A program made the translations under genes and the position numbers. Of a DNA stretch of 64,000 bases, positions 32,671 to 43,054 are shown piece by piece. The number at the start of each line of letters is the position of its first letter. The stretch's first letter is position 1. The notes under the pieces were generated by a model, which saw only the letters and a list, made by a program, of their open reading frames with translations, did no database searches and was not told the origin of the DNA. Source of the stretch: Taudactylus pleione (Eukaryota > Chordata > Amphibia > Anura > Myobatrachidae); contig JAUIMM010000550.1 in NCBI GenBank assembly GCA_031769625.1, forward strand, positions 124,001 to 188,000, written 5' to 3'.

Positions 32671-34201
32671 ACGCCAGTAGATGTAGCCACCAAAGCGGCT
32701 ATGTTGCATGAGTGGTTTCTTCATGGCTTTCGTATCCCAATCATTGGCGAGATTTGCATGGGTCACCACGGAAATTACGTATCGCTGTTGACATTCCGGC
32801 GGCTTTGTGGGAGAAAGACATGAAGGAGGTCAGTTTAGGGAGAATGATTGGCCCCTTTTCGGAGCCACCGCTGACGGATTTGGTGTTGTCTCCGGTAGGG
32901 GTGGTTCTGAAGGAGATTGAAGGGAAATTTCGACTTATCCAGCATTTGTCTTGGCCTGAGGGTTTTTCGGTTAACGATGCAATCCCGTAGGACCTATATC
33001 GGGTCACATATCAGTCATTTGATGAAGCTTTAGATATGGTTCGGTCCTTTGGAATTGGGGCGCTCATGGCCAAGATCAATGTGGAATCTGCCTTTTGACT
33101 GTTACCTTTGCATCTTGATTGTTTTCAGTTCATGGGTTTTTAGCTGCAGGACGGATTCTACATGGACAGATGCCTTCCCATGGGATGTTCAATTTTGTGC
33201 GCATATTTCAAAACATTTAGCACGTTCTTGCACTGGTGTATCATGAGCCGGATGGGGGATCTGGGAGTGGCTCACTATTTGGAAAATTTCCTTTTGGTGG
33301 GTCCCTCACCTTTTTGGCAGAGGTCCTTTCATTGCTTTTACGGTTATGTCCTTTTGGGGGATCGAGATCGATACCTTAAGAGAAGGTGAACCGGCTTCAT
33401 GAGAAGCTGGCGTGGGTTTTGGCGTCTGGTAAAGTTACTTTACGCCGAGTGCAGTCTCTTTTGGGACTTTGAATTTTGCGTGTTGGGTGATACCTATGGG
33501 GAGGGTGTTTAGTCATAAATTGGAGCGGGCTATGTTGCGGTTGCGAAAACCGCATAATTTTATCCAGCTTTAGGCGGAGCTCATGAGGGACCTCAGAGTT
33601 TGGGTGGAATTTGTGTCTTCATTCAATGGGGTATGCATTTGGATGTCGCCAGGGGAGTCCAATTGCATGATCCAGTTGTTTATGGATGCAGCAGGCTCTT
33701 CGGGTTTTGGGGCTTACTTGAATGGCAGATGGTGCGCAGCCCCTTGGCCTGATGAGTAGGTGACCAGGGACTTGACGAGGGATCTTCTCCTTCCTGAGCT
33801 CTTCCCTAGAACTCTGGGGGTCCCTTTTGAGTAACCGCAGCATTATTTTTTGGTGTGATAACCTCGGCGTTGTTTAGGCTGTGAATCGGCAACGGGCCGA
33901 TTCTTTGCCAGCTTTGCGTTTGCTCGCCCAAATTGTTTTACACTGCCTACAATTTGATACACTGTTTCGGGCACAACATGTCCCCGGGGTACAAAACAAG
34001 ATCGCAGATGCATTGTCGCAGTTTGATTGGGTACGTTTCCGTACTTTGGCCCCATTGGCTTCGCAGGTCGGTGAGTCATGCCCATCTTACTGTATGTCTG
34101 GCAGGTTATCGAGCAGGCATGGAAGGGCTAGCTTATCGGTCTCTGGCTCCGAGGCATCTTCCTGGTTGGAATGGCGCCGATTCACGGCTCGCACAGAAGT
34201 G
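32671..34201 (+). pseudogene. Ngaro reverse transcriptase-RNase H, broken, copy 2
   Basis: Same block order and same lesions as copy 1, including HYLENFLLVG in place of the catalytic aspartates (about 33,272) and the stop after NDAIP (32,988). Only scattered substitutions distinguish the copies, for example near 32,783 and 32,997. Confidence 0.75.
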
Positions 34202-34981
34202 AGTCAGGCAGGTCCAGAGCCATGGCGACTAAGGTTTTAGTGGGTTTGTCCCATTTTTTTTCGGGTGAAGGGTCTGGAGGATCTTTCAAAGACTTTTTTA
34301 GTCAAAAAGGATTTGAAGGGTGGGGCCAGGAAAGCCCCTGTCCCCCGGACACACGTCGCTCTATTGATTTGAGTCTGCTGGTGCAGTTATTGCAAGTGCT
34401 GATAACCATTTGCGGAGGCTCGGTTATTTGGTTTGGCTTTTGTCATGGCCTTTCATGGGGCATTTCGGGTATCAGAATTGGTGGCACCTTCAAAGCAAGG
34501 TATGCCTCCTCTTTTGTTTTCTGATGTTTTTGTGGAAGATTCGGCCGTGTCGTGTCTCATTCGGCGATCAAAGATGGATCAGTTGGGAAAGGGTCACTGG
34601 GTTTCCATGCAGGCATGCACGAATGCAGAAATTGGTCCAGTGGTGTGGGCCAGGCTTTATCAAGATCATTGTCCTTCCACAAAGGTGGCATGGTTACAGC
34701 ATGCCGATGGTTCCCCAATCACCCATTTTCAATTTACTTGGGTGTTAAAGCAGAGTGTGGCAGCACTTGGGTTGTCCCTGGGTGATTTTGTTACCCATTC
34801 ATTTAGAATCGGGGTGGCTACACCGGTTGCGGCATCTGGTTTTTCCATTGATCAGATAAAAGCCCTGGGCCACTGGAAGTCTGCGGCATATAATTATATA
34901 TCAGACTTTGTTATAATTTTTTATTATCCTAACTTGAGAACTAGCTACTCGCGATTGGGGGTCTTGAGGAATTTTGTTTAA
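34202..34981 (+). pseudogene. Ngaro tyrosine recombinase, copy 2
   Basis: The catalytic half is open from about 34,421 to 34,981, with HGAFRVSEL, HSFRIG, GHWKS and the Tyr in AAYNYISD, as in copy 1. The N-terminal half is frame-shifted in the same place, near 34,411. Confidence 0.75.
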
Positions 34982-35691
34982 CCACTAGTTTTTAATTTCG
35001 GTTGCATGCCGGCTGGTGGAGTGTTTGTGTTTTGCCTCAAGTCAAGTTAGGATCTAATCCCCGCCCCCCGCTCCTCTCACTGTCCTAATTTTCTTTTTTC
35101 TCACTTCTTCCTTCTTTGCTAACTTTGGGCCTGATTCAGACCCACTCGCAAGCGGGCGAACGTATGTTAGGTGTACGTACAAAAATATTTAAATTCAAGG
35201 GCTCGCTCGTATTTTCGAACGCATCTAAAAATCCTCCCCAAACTCTGACGACCCCTCCTCTAACTAACGAGCGTGCGAAATAGCGAGCGTACATCCCAGA
35301 AATGGCTTGAAGGGAACGCACGCACAAGTATAAACCGGAAGTGGCCTTGTCAGATGTCGATTACCTGCTCCTTTATTCTGCCTACCTCCATCAATCGTAT
35401 CATGCCAATCAATGTATCAATTCGCTTTTTTTTTTTTTTTCAACACAATGCAATAAACTTTACTCTTGTCCGTGTTTGTGTTTTCCCGCAGAATACGTAC
35501 GGCTTAAACATTCGCTTTTATTGCTCAAAAAACATGTTACCCACAATTAAACAATTGTTCTATTGCTTTGGATCCCCGCATATTTCCCGGGGTTCATTTC
35601 TTTATTTAAATTTGCTTACGCATGTCACTGCATCAAGCCTATCATAACTCTCAAGAGATTTCTGGCCCTGTCGAACACATGACTCATACAC

Positions 35692-36573
35692 TGTAATCAG
35701 TGGGTTAAATAGTTAATTTCTACATAGGCATATAAGTTGTAACACACACCTATACCCCTTGCTAGGCCTCTTTGAGGTTTGAAATGAGATTGTCTTAATA
35801 CAGTTACTGTTTTACCATAGAATGGTCAAATGACCTTTTGGGGTCAAAGAAGACATAAATTGAGGCCTAGCTCCCACCTGCCATTTCTACAACTATAAGT
35901 ATAATGAGCCATTCATAGCCTACATGTTCTTATCAGTTAGATACATTCCATTGGAATGACCATTTGTAAGCTGTGTAGAGATGCTAAGCATTATGGGTAA
36001 TTAACTGATGTCCAGACTCTATACAAAGGAGCCTTGAAATAGAGTTCATCTCCAGACATTAGGATACGTCATTAATGTATTTCTTTGTCTGGTAGTATAT
36101 CTTAGTGCTTACGGAGCATGTGCAAGAGAGATAAGTTTGGTTCATGCTATGCTGGACCAATGAGTGCTTGATACCTAGCACTGTATGTAATTGATATGGG
36201 CTTAATATCCGGCAAGCCAACACCCCATTTTAGGGTATATAAACCAGAGGTACACAAAGGACCCATTAGCTCATGTATGGACCTAAGACTCTGCAGTAGA
36301 GGTGCCTGCAATGTAAATTGAATTATCTGGGCGTTGGAAAACGAGGGCTCCCCAGAGAGAAGATAAGATGAAGTACATCTTATGCTGAAGATGATGATTT
36401 ACCGGTGTCATCTGAATACATAGACAAAAGTTGAGTATACTGTATACTTTGTATGTTGTTTGTTTATTGTTTGTTTGTTACTTGTAAATAAAGTGTGTTC
36501 ATTTGTACTCACTCATATTGGTCACATGTGTGTACTAGTTCATTCCGATCGGAACGAAACCCACCGTTATGCA
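35692..36573 (+). mobile_element. 882-bp solo LTR inside Harbinger, copy 2; TSD TACAC
   Basis: Same LTR as at 26,211-27,092. TACAC is at 35,687-35,691 and 36,574-36,578. TATATAAA is at 36,236-36,243 and AATAAA at 36,487-36,492. It ends 80 bp before the Myb/SANT start codon, so it may act as promoter or enhancer for that gene. That role is inference. Confidence 0.8.
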
Positions 36574-36653
36574 TACACTAACCAATAGAATTGCTCCTGT
36601 TAATTTCCCAAATACATTAGCCAATCAGAAATTTTTTGGCCACTTTATCAAAA

Positions 36654-37933
36654 ATGATTTTTAGGAAAAACACCATTGCCATCATGAGAGCCTCCGCATT
36701 CACCAAGCGCGAGCTGCTGGTGCTAACGGAGGTGATAGATAGGCGTATCACCAGCCAGCCTCCACCCATCACCAACCGGCAGAAGTGTTCCGCATATGCG
36801 GAGGCACGGACCCGCCTGCGCTCCTTCGGCTCACGCCGCAACATCGGCCAGCTGGAGCGCAGGTGGTCGGACCTGCAACGGCGAACGCCCCGCTTGCTGG
36901 CATGCTTTCGCATGCAGATTTCAGAAAGTAAGTTTTATGTATTTTGTTTTTCATGTTTGTCTTTGTGGCCCAAACTGCGTGTGCATGTTTTCATGTCTGT
37001 CCTATTTATTCATTCTCCTCATATTTGCCTGGCCATGTTTTCCCTCGATTTCATAATTATTCCTTCTCCTCATATTTGCATGGCCATGTTTTCCCTCTAT
37101 TTCATAATTATTCATTCTCCTCATATTTGCATGTTTTTTGTTGGTGGGGGGTGATTTTAAATTGTTTTTTGGCCAGGATTTGTGCTGAAACTAACCACAA
37201 TTTGTTTGACATCTTTTAGGGGGACAGCCAAGACTACGCCGTCACCGTCCGGCCAGACGGCGGTCACGCCCACTCTCCCCAACCCCCAGCCAACACTCCA
37301 CCCCCAATAATTCCCCTATTCCCCACTCCTCCCCAGCCTTCCAAGACCCTCTCCCGGAAATGTCGGGCCTCCTTCCCCTCCGTCCCACTTCCCCCTCTCC
37401 TCCAACCACCCCTCTTCCAATTACCCCCTCCCCGGAGTCCGTAATAACCCCGCCCCGATCTTTGGGGAATGGAGGGTCCTCCGAGGAGGACGATGGTGGG
37501 ACTTCCGGAGCTGCCGTTTTGTCAACCGATATGTTTTTCTTTAGCCTTTTTTTTAAGCACAAACTGTTTGTATGTAATCATGTGTCGTTCCTTTATTCAG
37601 GGTTTTTGGGTCGACTTTTGGTGATTTAGCAGATTGCCTTTACCTGTTCCTGCTGATTTCAACATACACATATCACACCTGGGGGAATTTGTACATAGGC
37701 CTTGTATTTTTTGCAGCCCCCATTTTTTTTTTTTTTTTTTTTGGAGTGATTTCGTTGTTTTTTTTAATTTTTAATGTGGTTTCCCTATTGTTGTATTAAT
37801 CCACACACTTTTCTCACCCACAGAGGAACAGAGGCGTCGTCAAGAAGTACAAGACTGTGTGGCCCAGATGCGCCAACATATAATTGGGATGCTCGTGGCC
37901 CTTGACCGTCTGTCTGGCATCCTTCGCCAATAG
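36654..37933 (+). CDS. Harbinger accessory Myb/SANT-like DNA-binding protein, three exons
   Basis: The proposed CDS joins 36,654-36,927, 37,220-37,495 and 37,824-37,933 (219 residues). Introns are supported by GAAA|GTAAGT and TTTTAG|GG for the first and by G|GTGGGA and CCACAG|AG for the second. The second donor is the weaker choice, picked because it keeps frame into EEQRRRQEVQD. Residues about 15-80 form the SANT-like domain (FTKRELLVLTEV ... LERRWSDLQRRT). A Pro/Ser-rich linker follows, then an acidic SSEEDD patch and a C-terminal amphipathic helix (EVQDCVAQMRQHIIGMLVAL). In Harbinger systems such a protein binds the transposon ends and brings the transposase to DNA and to the nucleus. The reading frame is undamaged. 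A TTG upstream is in frame, but the ATG at 36,654 is the first real start; ATG 36,684 is an alternative. Confidence 0.7.
37011..37135. repeat. 51-bp tandem repeat in intron 1 of the Myb/SANT gene
   Basis: CATTCTCCTCATATTTGC recurs at 37,011, 37,062 and 37,113, with the intervening 'ggccatgttttccctc' conserved. About 2.4 copies. Confidence 0.85.
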
Positions 37934-38761
37934 TTTTATTTTTGGTTTTTCTTTTTCAATATAAATTGTATTTTTCAAACATACGTTCTGGCTAATTCGT
38001 TTTTTCAAACCCAAAGATTGTTTACCCTGACATAAGTAGACTGTTCCTGCAAGGATTTCCATTTTTTTAAAGTAAGATTGTGTTTTGTATTTGTATGTAA
38101 AACAGCCACAAGAAACACATAACAGTCACAATGTCATTTCCCTTTTTGGGTGTAGTGTCAATTAGATATTTCTACATTTTACAGGTTCCTAGTTGGTGTG
38201 CAAGCTGCTTAGGCCAATCTTACAAAGCCAAATGATTGTACAGGCTTCCTTTTGGTGTGGGTTTTGAACCTGAAAACATATTTCATTTTAGCTCAACTGG
38301 CGACAGTACTGGATTACCCCTTAGTCAAATGTACAGTGTGTGAACCTGGTTACACTTGCTGGTAACATCCAAAAAAAGGAAGAACATTTCACTCTACAAA
38401 CATTTATTCACAACATAACTGATAAATCAAAGTGGTCACTCACAAAAAAAACACACAGTGATAATCTCAAATACAACACATACCAAACAAAAACAAACAA
38501 AAAACAACAAATCAAGAACTGGTTGACGAAGGACCATGCCAACATGATTCCACAAACATGGCGTTGCGATATGGGTTCCATAATATATTCCCAAAATGTC
38601 CAGATCCAGGTTTGGTAAGGGTAGCAGGAAGTAGTGAGCGTTGGAGTGCCAAAGATTATGTGAACAAACAGAAGATGGTGAAAAAAACAACAAAAAATTA
38701 GAGGTTCGCAAACAAACCCAAACACATTAGGTATAAACACTGTTGTTTTGTAAAAACTTAC
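37934..38761. other. Convergent intergenic region between Myb/SANT and transposase genes
   Basis: The two genes converge here. Sequences are AT-rich with possible polyadenylation words in both directions (for example AATATAAA after 37,960). The reverse-strand frames at 38,408-38,740 are hydrophobic translations of AT-rich DNA and show no domain. Confidence 0.4.
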
Positions 38762-39877
38762 CTAAAAATCTGGCCACCACATCATCGCGTATGGCCCCCC
38801 ACATACTGACCTCCGACCAACCTCGGGGGGGCCATCCTCAGGTAAGGCATCCTCTGGCTGCATTGGGACACCACTCCTTATGGCGATGTTGTGAAATATC
38901 CCACACAGGACCACAATTTTCGACACCATATCCGGCAAATACATGAGCTCGCCACCAGAGCGGTGGAGGCATCGGAGTCGGCCTTTTAAAAGGCGGATAC
39001 AGCGCTCCACCACTTGCCTGGTGGCTGTAAGTGCGGAATTATACGCACTTTGTGGGCCTGGTGTGGGAGCCAAATAAGGAGTGAGCAGCCAGGACATGCA
39101 AGGATATCCACTGTCTCCTGTGAAAAAGAATAGACAACATCAGGAACACTGTGTATCAAGCTTAACATTGTTATGTACTAAAGGTCTCCACTTACCCAGA
39201 AGCCACGCATCACCAGCTTGTAGGTTGGTTAATTTGTGCCATATCCCTGATTGCCGGATGACGAAGGAGTCATGTGCACTTCCGGGTAATTTAGCATTCA
39301 GGGACAGGATCTGGAGGGAGGCATCACATACCACCATTACATTCAGGGAGTGATAGTGTTTCCTGTTTCGAAATATGGCCTCCAGCCGTGCTGGAGGCTG
39401 AAGTGGTATGTGAGTACCATCCACAACCCCTATGATGTGTGGGAAGCCAGCTATTTGGTAAAAATTGGCCTTGGCCACACTAAGGGCACCCATATCCAAA
39501 GGCATTTGAATAAAATGATGGAGGTGCTTGAAAAGTGCCTCCATCACTGCCCTCAGGATCCGGGAAAAGGAGGATTGGGAGATACCCGCCACTATTCCCA
39601 CCGTTGTTTGAAACGATCCTGAGGAACAGAAATGTAACACCGCCATAAATTGCGTAAGTGGTGGTATTGCTGTTGGACTGTCAATTTGCCGCTCAAGATC
39701 ACTTTCTATTAATGAGAGAGTGTCTATGATGATTTTTGGAGGTAGACGGTAGCATCTTAAAACCTCATCATCGGGCATTCCAAAAAGGGTGACACGTGTT
39801 CGAAATATCTGGGGCCTTGCATGCCTACGATGCCTACGCCTGGGACAAGATTGAGGTAGGTCGGCTTCCGGGAGCAT
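38762..39877 (-). CDS. PIF/Harbinger DDE transposase, two exons
   Basis: The CDS is complement(join(38,762-39,117, 39,196-39,877)), 345 residues. The intron is 78 bp with donor CTGG|GTAAGT and acceptor TTCACAG|GAGAC (minus strand). Splicing restores the family motif LLGDSGYP. An N-terminal helix-turn-helix-like region (RCYRLPPKIIIDTLSLI) precedes the DDE nuclease domain. The catalytic residues are in the right contexts: D153 in GVVDGTHI, D203 in GSAHDS and E265 in VVERCIRLLKGR. The C-terminal IVVLCGIFHNIA motif is present. Length fits the family. It cuts and pastes DNA together with the Myb/SANT partner. No stop or frameshift is seen. A TTTCAG acceptor just upstream of the start (about 39,907) suggests a 5' non-coding exon, so an earlier start is possible. 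Confidence 0.85.
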
Positions 39878-40243
39878 GGCCAGAACAATCCGCCCCAGAT
39901 CTACCTGAAATTCAAAGATTTCAATGTAAGGCTTTTGACCCACCCCAAAAGTAAATTAAAACAACTTAGCTTGATGATACCATCCATTGCTGCTTACATG
40001 CCGGGGTATTGTCATGATACGTCCAAACTGAAATTAAACACAAAAATTATTTGACACATTTCACTCTGTGCATTTTTGTTTCTAAATTTTGTGCTAGACC
40101 AAACTTAAAATATGCGAAACACACATTTGGCAAAACAGCAAAATGACATTTCACACAGTACATCAAAATGGGTTGAAATGTTTGCACAAAAAGCGAAAGG
40201 GAAACCTCAAAAAAGTTAAAATGATTATTAAGCATTTTAAAAT

Positions 40244-40652
40244 GCGCTAATTAGTTCGCAAATACAAGTCACAAGAGTAAGTATTAAAAATGCGCTAATT
40301 AGTTCGCAAATACAAGTCACAAGAGTAAGTAGTAAAAATGCGCTAATTAGTTCGCAAATACAAGTCACAAGAGTAAGTATTAAAAATGCGCTAATTAGTT
40401 CGCAAATACAAGTCACAAGAGTGAGTAGTAAAAATGCGCTAATTAGTTCGCAAATACAAGTGACAAGAGTAAGTAGTAAAAATGCGCTAATTAGTTCGCA
40501 AATACAAGTCACAAGAGTAAGTTTTAAAAATGCGCTAATTAGTTCGCAAATACAAGTCACAAGAGTAAGTAGTAAAAATGCGCTAATTCGTTTGCAAATA
40601 CAAGTCACAAGAGTAAGTAGTAAAAATGCGCTAATTAGTTCGCAAATACAAG
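40244..40652. repeat. 48-bp tandem repeat, 8.5 copies, in Harbinger
   Basis: GCGCTAATTAGTTCGCAAAT starts units at 40,244, 40,292, 40,340 and so on to 40,628, exactly 48 bp apart. Each unit ends with CAAGAGTAAGTA or TAAGTATT. It lies upstream (5') of the transposase start on the minus strand. It may be regulatory or simply a slippage product. Because 48 is divisible by three, both strands stay open for long distances without being genes. Confidence 0.9.
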
Positions 40653-41150
40653 ATAAAAAATGGACTTACCAAGAGCAAATATATAAGAGTCCAAATCAAA
40701 AGGTCTTTTGGTTCGAAAATAATCAAAAACTAAAATAGAAGAAATTATGGATCCAAAATTTAAAAAAAAGAAGAAACACAATGAAACAACAATTGATCAA
40801 AAGTTAGACTTCACCAAACTTACCAAATCAAGAAACGAGGACCAAAAAATATAAACCAACAAAGAGAATGGAAAATAAAAACGCAAATCTAACCAACAAA
40901 AGAATCTCCAACCGCCAACTCCTTTATACGCAATCAATAAACTCCAGCCAAGGTAACCTCCAACAATCCAAAAACGCCACCTCGACTCGAGACACACCAA
41001 GCCATAAATAGTGTTTCGTTTCCCGCACAAATTAAGGAGGGATCATAGGGACGCACAATCAATGATGCGGCCGCAAAATAAGGACGCATGTATAAATACG
41101 TCACGAAAACACATTAAAATTCTGGTGTATTTCTTGTTTGGACCTCAGAC
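40653..41150. promoter_or_regulatory. Divergent promoter region between the transposase and third Harbinger gene
   Basis: The transposase is read leftwards and the third gene rightwards, so this interval should hold both promoters. A TATAAATA word at about 41,091-41,098 lies 55 bp before the ATG at 41,151 and could serve the third gene. The position of the minus-strand promoter is not clear. Confidence 0.45.
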
Positions 41151-42044
41151 ATGGCGACAGACCAGGGAAACAATGCCCAAGAGTCAGGCGGTAAGTCTTT
41201 CATGCATTTTGTATTTGGCGTCTTCAAATATCGCCTAAAGCAAAAACTCACGGACAGGGCTAGGCATGCAAGGGGGACAGGTGGGGGTCCCACCCCTGTG
41301 TCATTGGAGTTGACGGATTTAGAAGAGCTGGCACAGGGGTGTGTGCAGCCTGTGGAGGTGTTTGGCGTGTCCAACATGGATACGGAAATGCCAGACTTTG
41401 CGGCTCCTCATGTTGTCCCAGGTAAATCTTTTGATGTCATCAACTCAGAAATGTTATTGTGCCAATATGTAGATTCTAATGTGAGGCTTTTCTCTTTTTT
41501 CCTAACAGAGACACAGGCGGATGAGTCTGCTCCAGAGGGGAGCCTTGGCCGCCGAATTTCTGCTGGCTCAGCAGGGGAGGAACCAGTACATCCGGCTGAG
41601 GACCCTGCAGAAGCCAGTCCAGGGCAATCCCCCTCGCAGGCAGTGGCCCTCCTCACAGAACTCAATTTCAAATCGGATTTCCATACGGAGATTCTGCAGA
41701 GGATGGACGCCAGTCTGCTACGGGTGGCTGAGGCCCTGGAGCAAAATGCTGCGGCCAACGTGACCATTGGTCAGGCCCTGGCGGAAAATACCAGGGCCAA
41801 CGTCCGCATCGCCAATGCCCTGGAGCAGCTCGTTCGCCAGCACATGGTGGAGCCGACCTCCCTTCCTGCCGGAACATCAGGATCATCCACCTCTGGCACA
41901 ACATCAGCCAATCCTCCAAATGTGCCTAGCCCTGTGCCTAGTCCAGAGGCCACAACATCTGCCTCTGGACAGGCCAGCCCGATGACATCCCGGACCCAGT
42001 CTGGCGCCCTCCCTCCCCCATCCAAACGGGTGAAAAAACAGTGA
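41151..42044 (+). CDS. Third Harbinger gene: protein with GTGGGP motif and helical repeat
   Basis: The ATG at 41,151 opens a 297-codon frame to TGA at 42,042. A likely 87-bp intron (41,422-41,508; CCAG|GTAAAT, CTAACAG|AG) would shorten it to 268 residues without changing frame. The first part has a basic helix (KYRLKQKLTDRARHA) followed by GTGGGP and an LTDLEEL segment. That arrangement is what I associate with the region after the SANT domain in Myb-like transposon proteins. A heptad-like region (QRMDASLLRVAEALEQNAAA ... ANVRIANALEQL) follows, probably a coiled coil, and the C-terminus is Ser/Thr/Pro-rich and ends in KRVKKQ. A full SANT domain is not visible. I do not know its function; a DNA-binding or oligomerisation partner of the transposase is plausible. 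No disabling lesion is seen. Confidence 0.6.
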   Translation: MATDQGNNAQESGGKSFMHFVFGVFKYRLKQKLTDRARHARGTGGGPTPVSLELTDLEELAQGCVQPVEVFGVSNMDTEMPDFAAPHVVPGKSFDVINSEMLLCQYVDSNVRLFSFFLTETQADESAPEGSLGRRISAGSAGEEPVHPAEDPAEASPGQSPSQAVALLTELNFKSDFHTEILQRMDASLLRVAEALEQNAAANVTIGQALAENTRANVRIANALEQLVRQHMVEPTSLPAGTSGSSTSGTTSANPPNVPSPVPSPEATTSASGQASPMTSRTQSGALPPPSKRVKKQ

Positions 42045-43021
42045 CAGCAATGGTGACTTTTCCCACAATCCTTCTGTGCTTGGCTCATATTCCTTTCTGG
42101 TCAAAACTTCCCTCTCCTTTCTTGTGCAATGTATTATTTTTTTTTTGTATGTTTATGTCAACAGTTATGTTGGGCCAATTTGTTTGATTTTGGAACATAT
42201 CTTTGGCCAAAAAATATGTCCCCAATATTTTATTTGTTTTTTTATTTGTTTGAGCAATAAATTGAAACAAAAAATCTGACATTGGATTGTGAAATTATTG
42301 TACAAATGGGTTACATTTAATCCTGGCCCAAAAGGCAAAAACTGGCCAAAAAGAAAAAAAAGAGGCACAAATAAAATGGTGAGAAAATTAAAACATGATA
42401 ACATTATTGTTACAATAGGCCCTAACCACCAAATTGAGGCCAAAATAAACCCCCACAAATGTACGCAAATTGATTGTGTCATCCTGACATTAGCAGCTCT
42501 GAGTTCCACCTGCGTACGGTTTTGTGCTATCCCAAAAAACTGCTTTCCAAACACATACCAAGCCGGTTTTCAATACAACACTAATTGCTTTTCTGCCCTC
42601 CCGCGATTAATCGCAACAACATCGAGGAGTCCCGGGACGGAGGAGAAGGCCATCGCCAATGTGGTCGAGTAATCCAGACCCTAAGCTGTGCGAGCATTTT
42701 GAAGTGAAAGAGGATCATCCAGTGACGTATGAGTCGGTCCGAACACATTTTACGCTCGCATCTGCTAATGTATGTACGCCCCAAAAACGCCTCGCCACGC
42801 CTGTGTTTTTCCATCTCCACCCCCGTCAACACCCTAAAACGCCCTGTTCTGTCAATCACATTTGACATGTCACTTCCTGTACGCTATTTTAGGAACGAGT
42901 CAAAAAAAGCTCGCAATCTGCCGTACACACATGCGCAGTGTAACACCGACGCATGCGCGGTTAGTCAACATCGGAACACAACGAGCGTACTGCTGTTAAC
43001 GAGCGGCTCTGAATGAGGGCC
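42045..43021. other. Harbinger right subterminal region
   Basis: AT-rich sequence with an AATAAA at 42,256-42,261 (polyadenylation of the third gene) leads into a GC-richer subterminal block with ACATGCGCAGTG, GCATGCGCGG and GAGCGTACTGCTG words. These subterminal words recur in the serial-hairpin MITE at 52,385-52,899, where they adjoin its right end. Confidence 0.6.
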
Positions 43022-43054
43022 TTTGTCTCATGATTTGTTTATTGCAATTTACAG

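Larger units (their letters stand above)
31372..35126 (+). mobile_element. Ngaro retrotransposon, copy 2, 5' segment before the Harbinger insertion
   Basis: Begins at the deletion junction inside gag and runs to the Harbinger target site (TTT, 35,124-35,126). Its continuation is at 43,022 on the far side of the Harbinger. The two segments together form one interrupted element. Confidence 0.8.
27429..36913. repeat. Tandem duplication, copy 2 (about 9.48 kb)
   Basis: Direct repeat of 17,411-27,428 at an offset of 10,018 bp at the start, about 10,014 bp before 31,370 and 9,481 bp after it. The drop of 533 bp is a deletion in this copy (or an insertion in copy 1). Copy 2 continues past the repeat into the rest of the Harbinger and the rest of the Ngaro, so it has the ancestral right flank. 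Copy 1 has the ancestral left flank. Confidence 0.95.
35127..43021. mobile_element. Full-length PIF/Harbinger transposon (7,895 bp), flanked by TTT
   Basis: The left end is GGGCCTGATTCAGACCC and the reverse complement of the right end is GGCCCTCATTCAGAGCC. TTT flanks both sides (35,124-35,126; 43,022-43,024). Removing the element rejoins the Ngaro sequence between the recombinase and the SGNH region. It encodes a Myb/SANT protein (+), a DDE transposase (-) and a third protein (+). It also carries an 882-bp solo LTR and a 48-bp tandem repeat, which account for part of its unusual length. Coding regions look intact, so it may have been active recently. Confidence 0.85.

Noticed and set aside
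39350..39622. Plus-strand ORF opposite the transposase
   Set aside because: Antisense shadow of the transposase exon.
40237..40608. 123-codon minus-strand ORF of a 16-residue hydrophobic repeat
   Set aside because: It is the 48-bp tandem repeat read in frame; both strands are open because 48 is a multiple of three.
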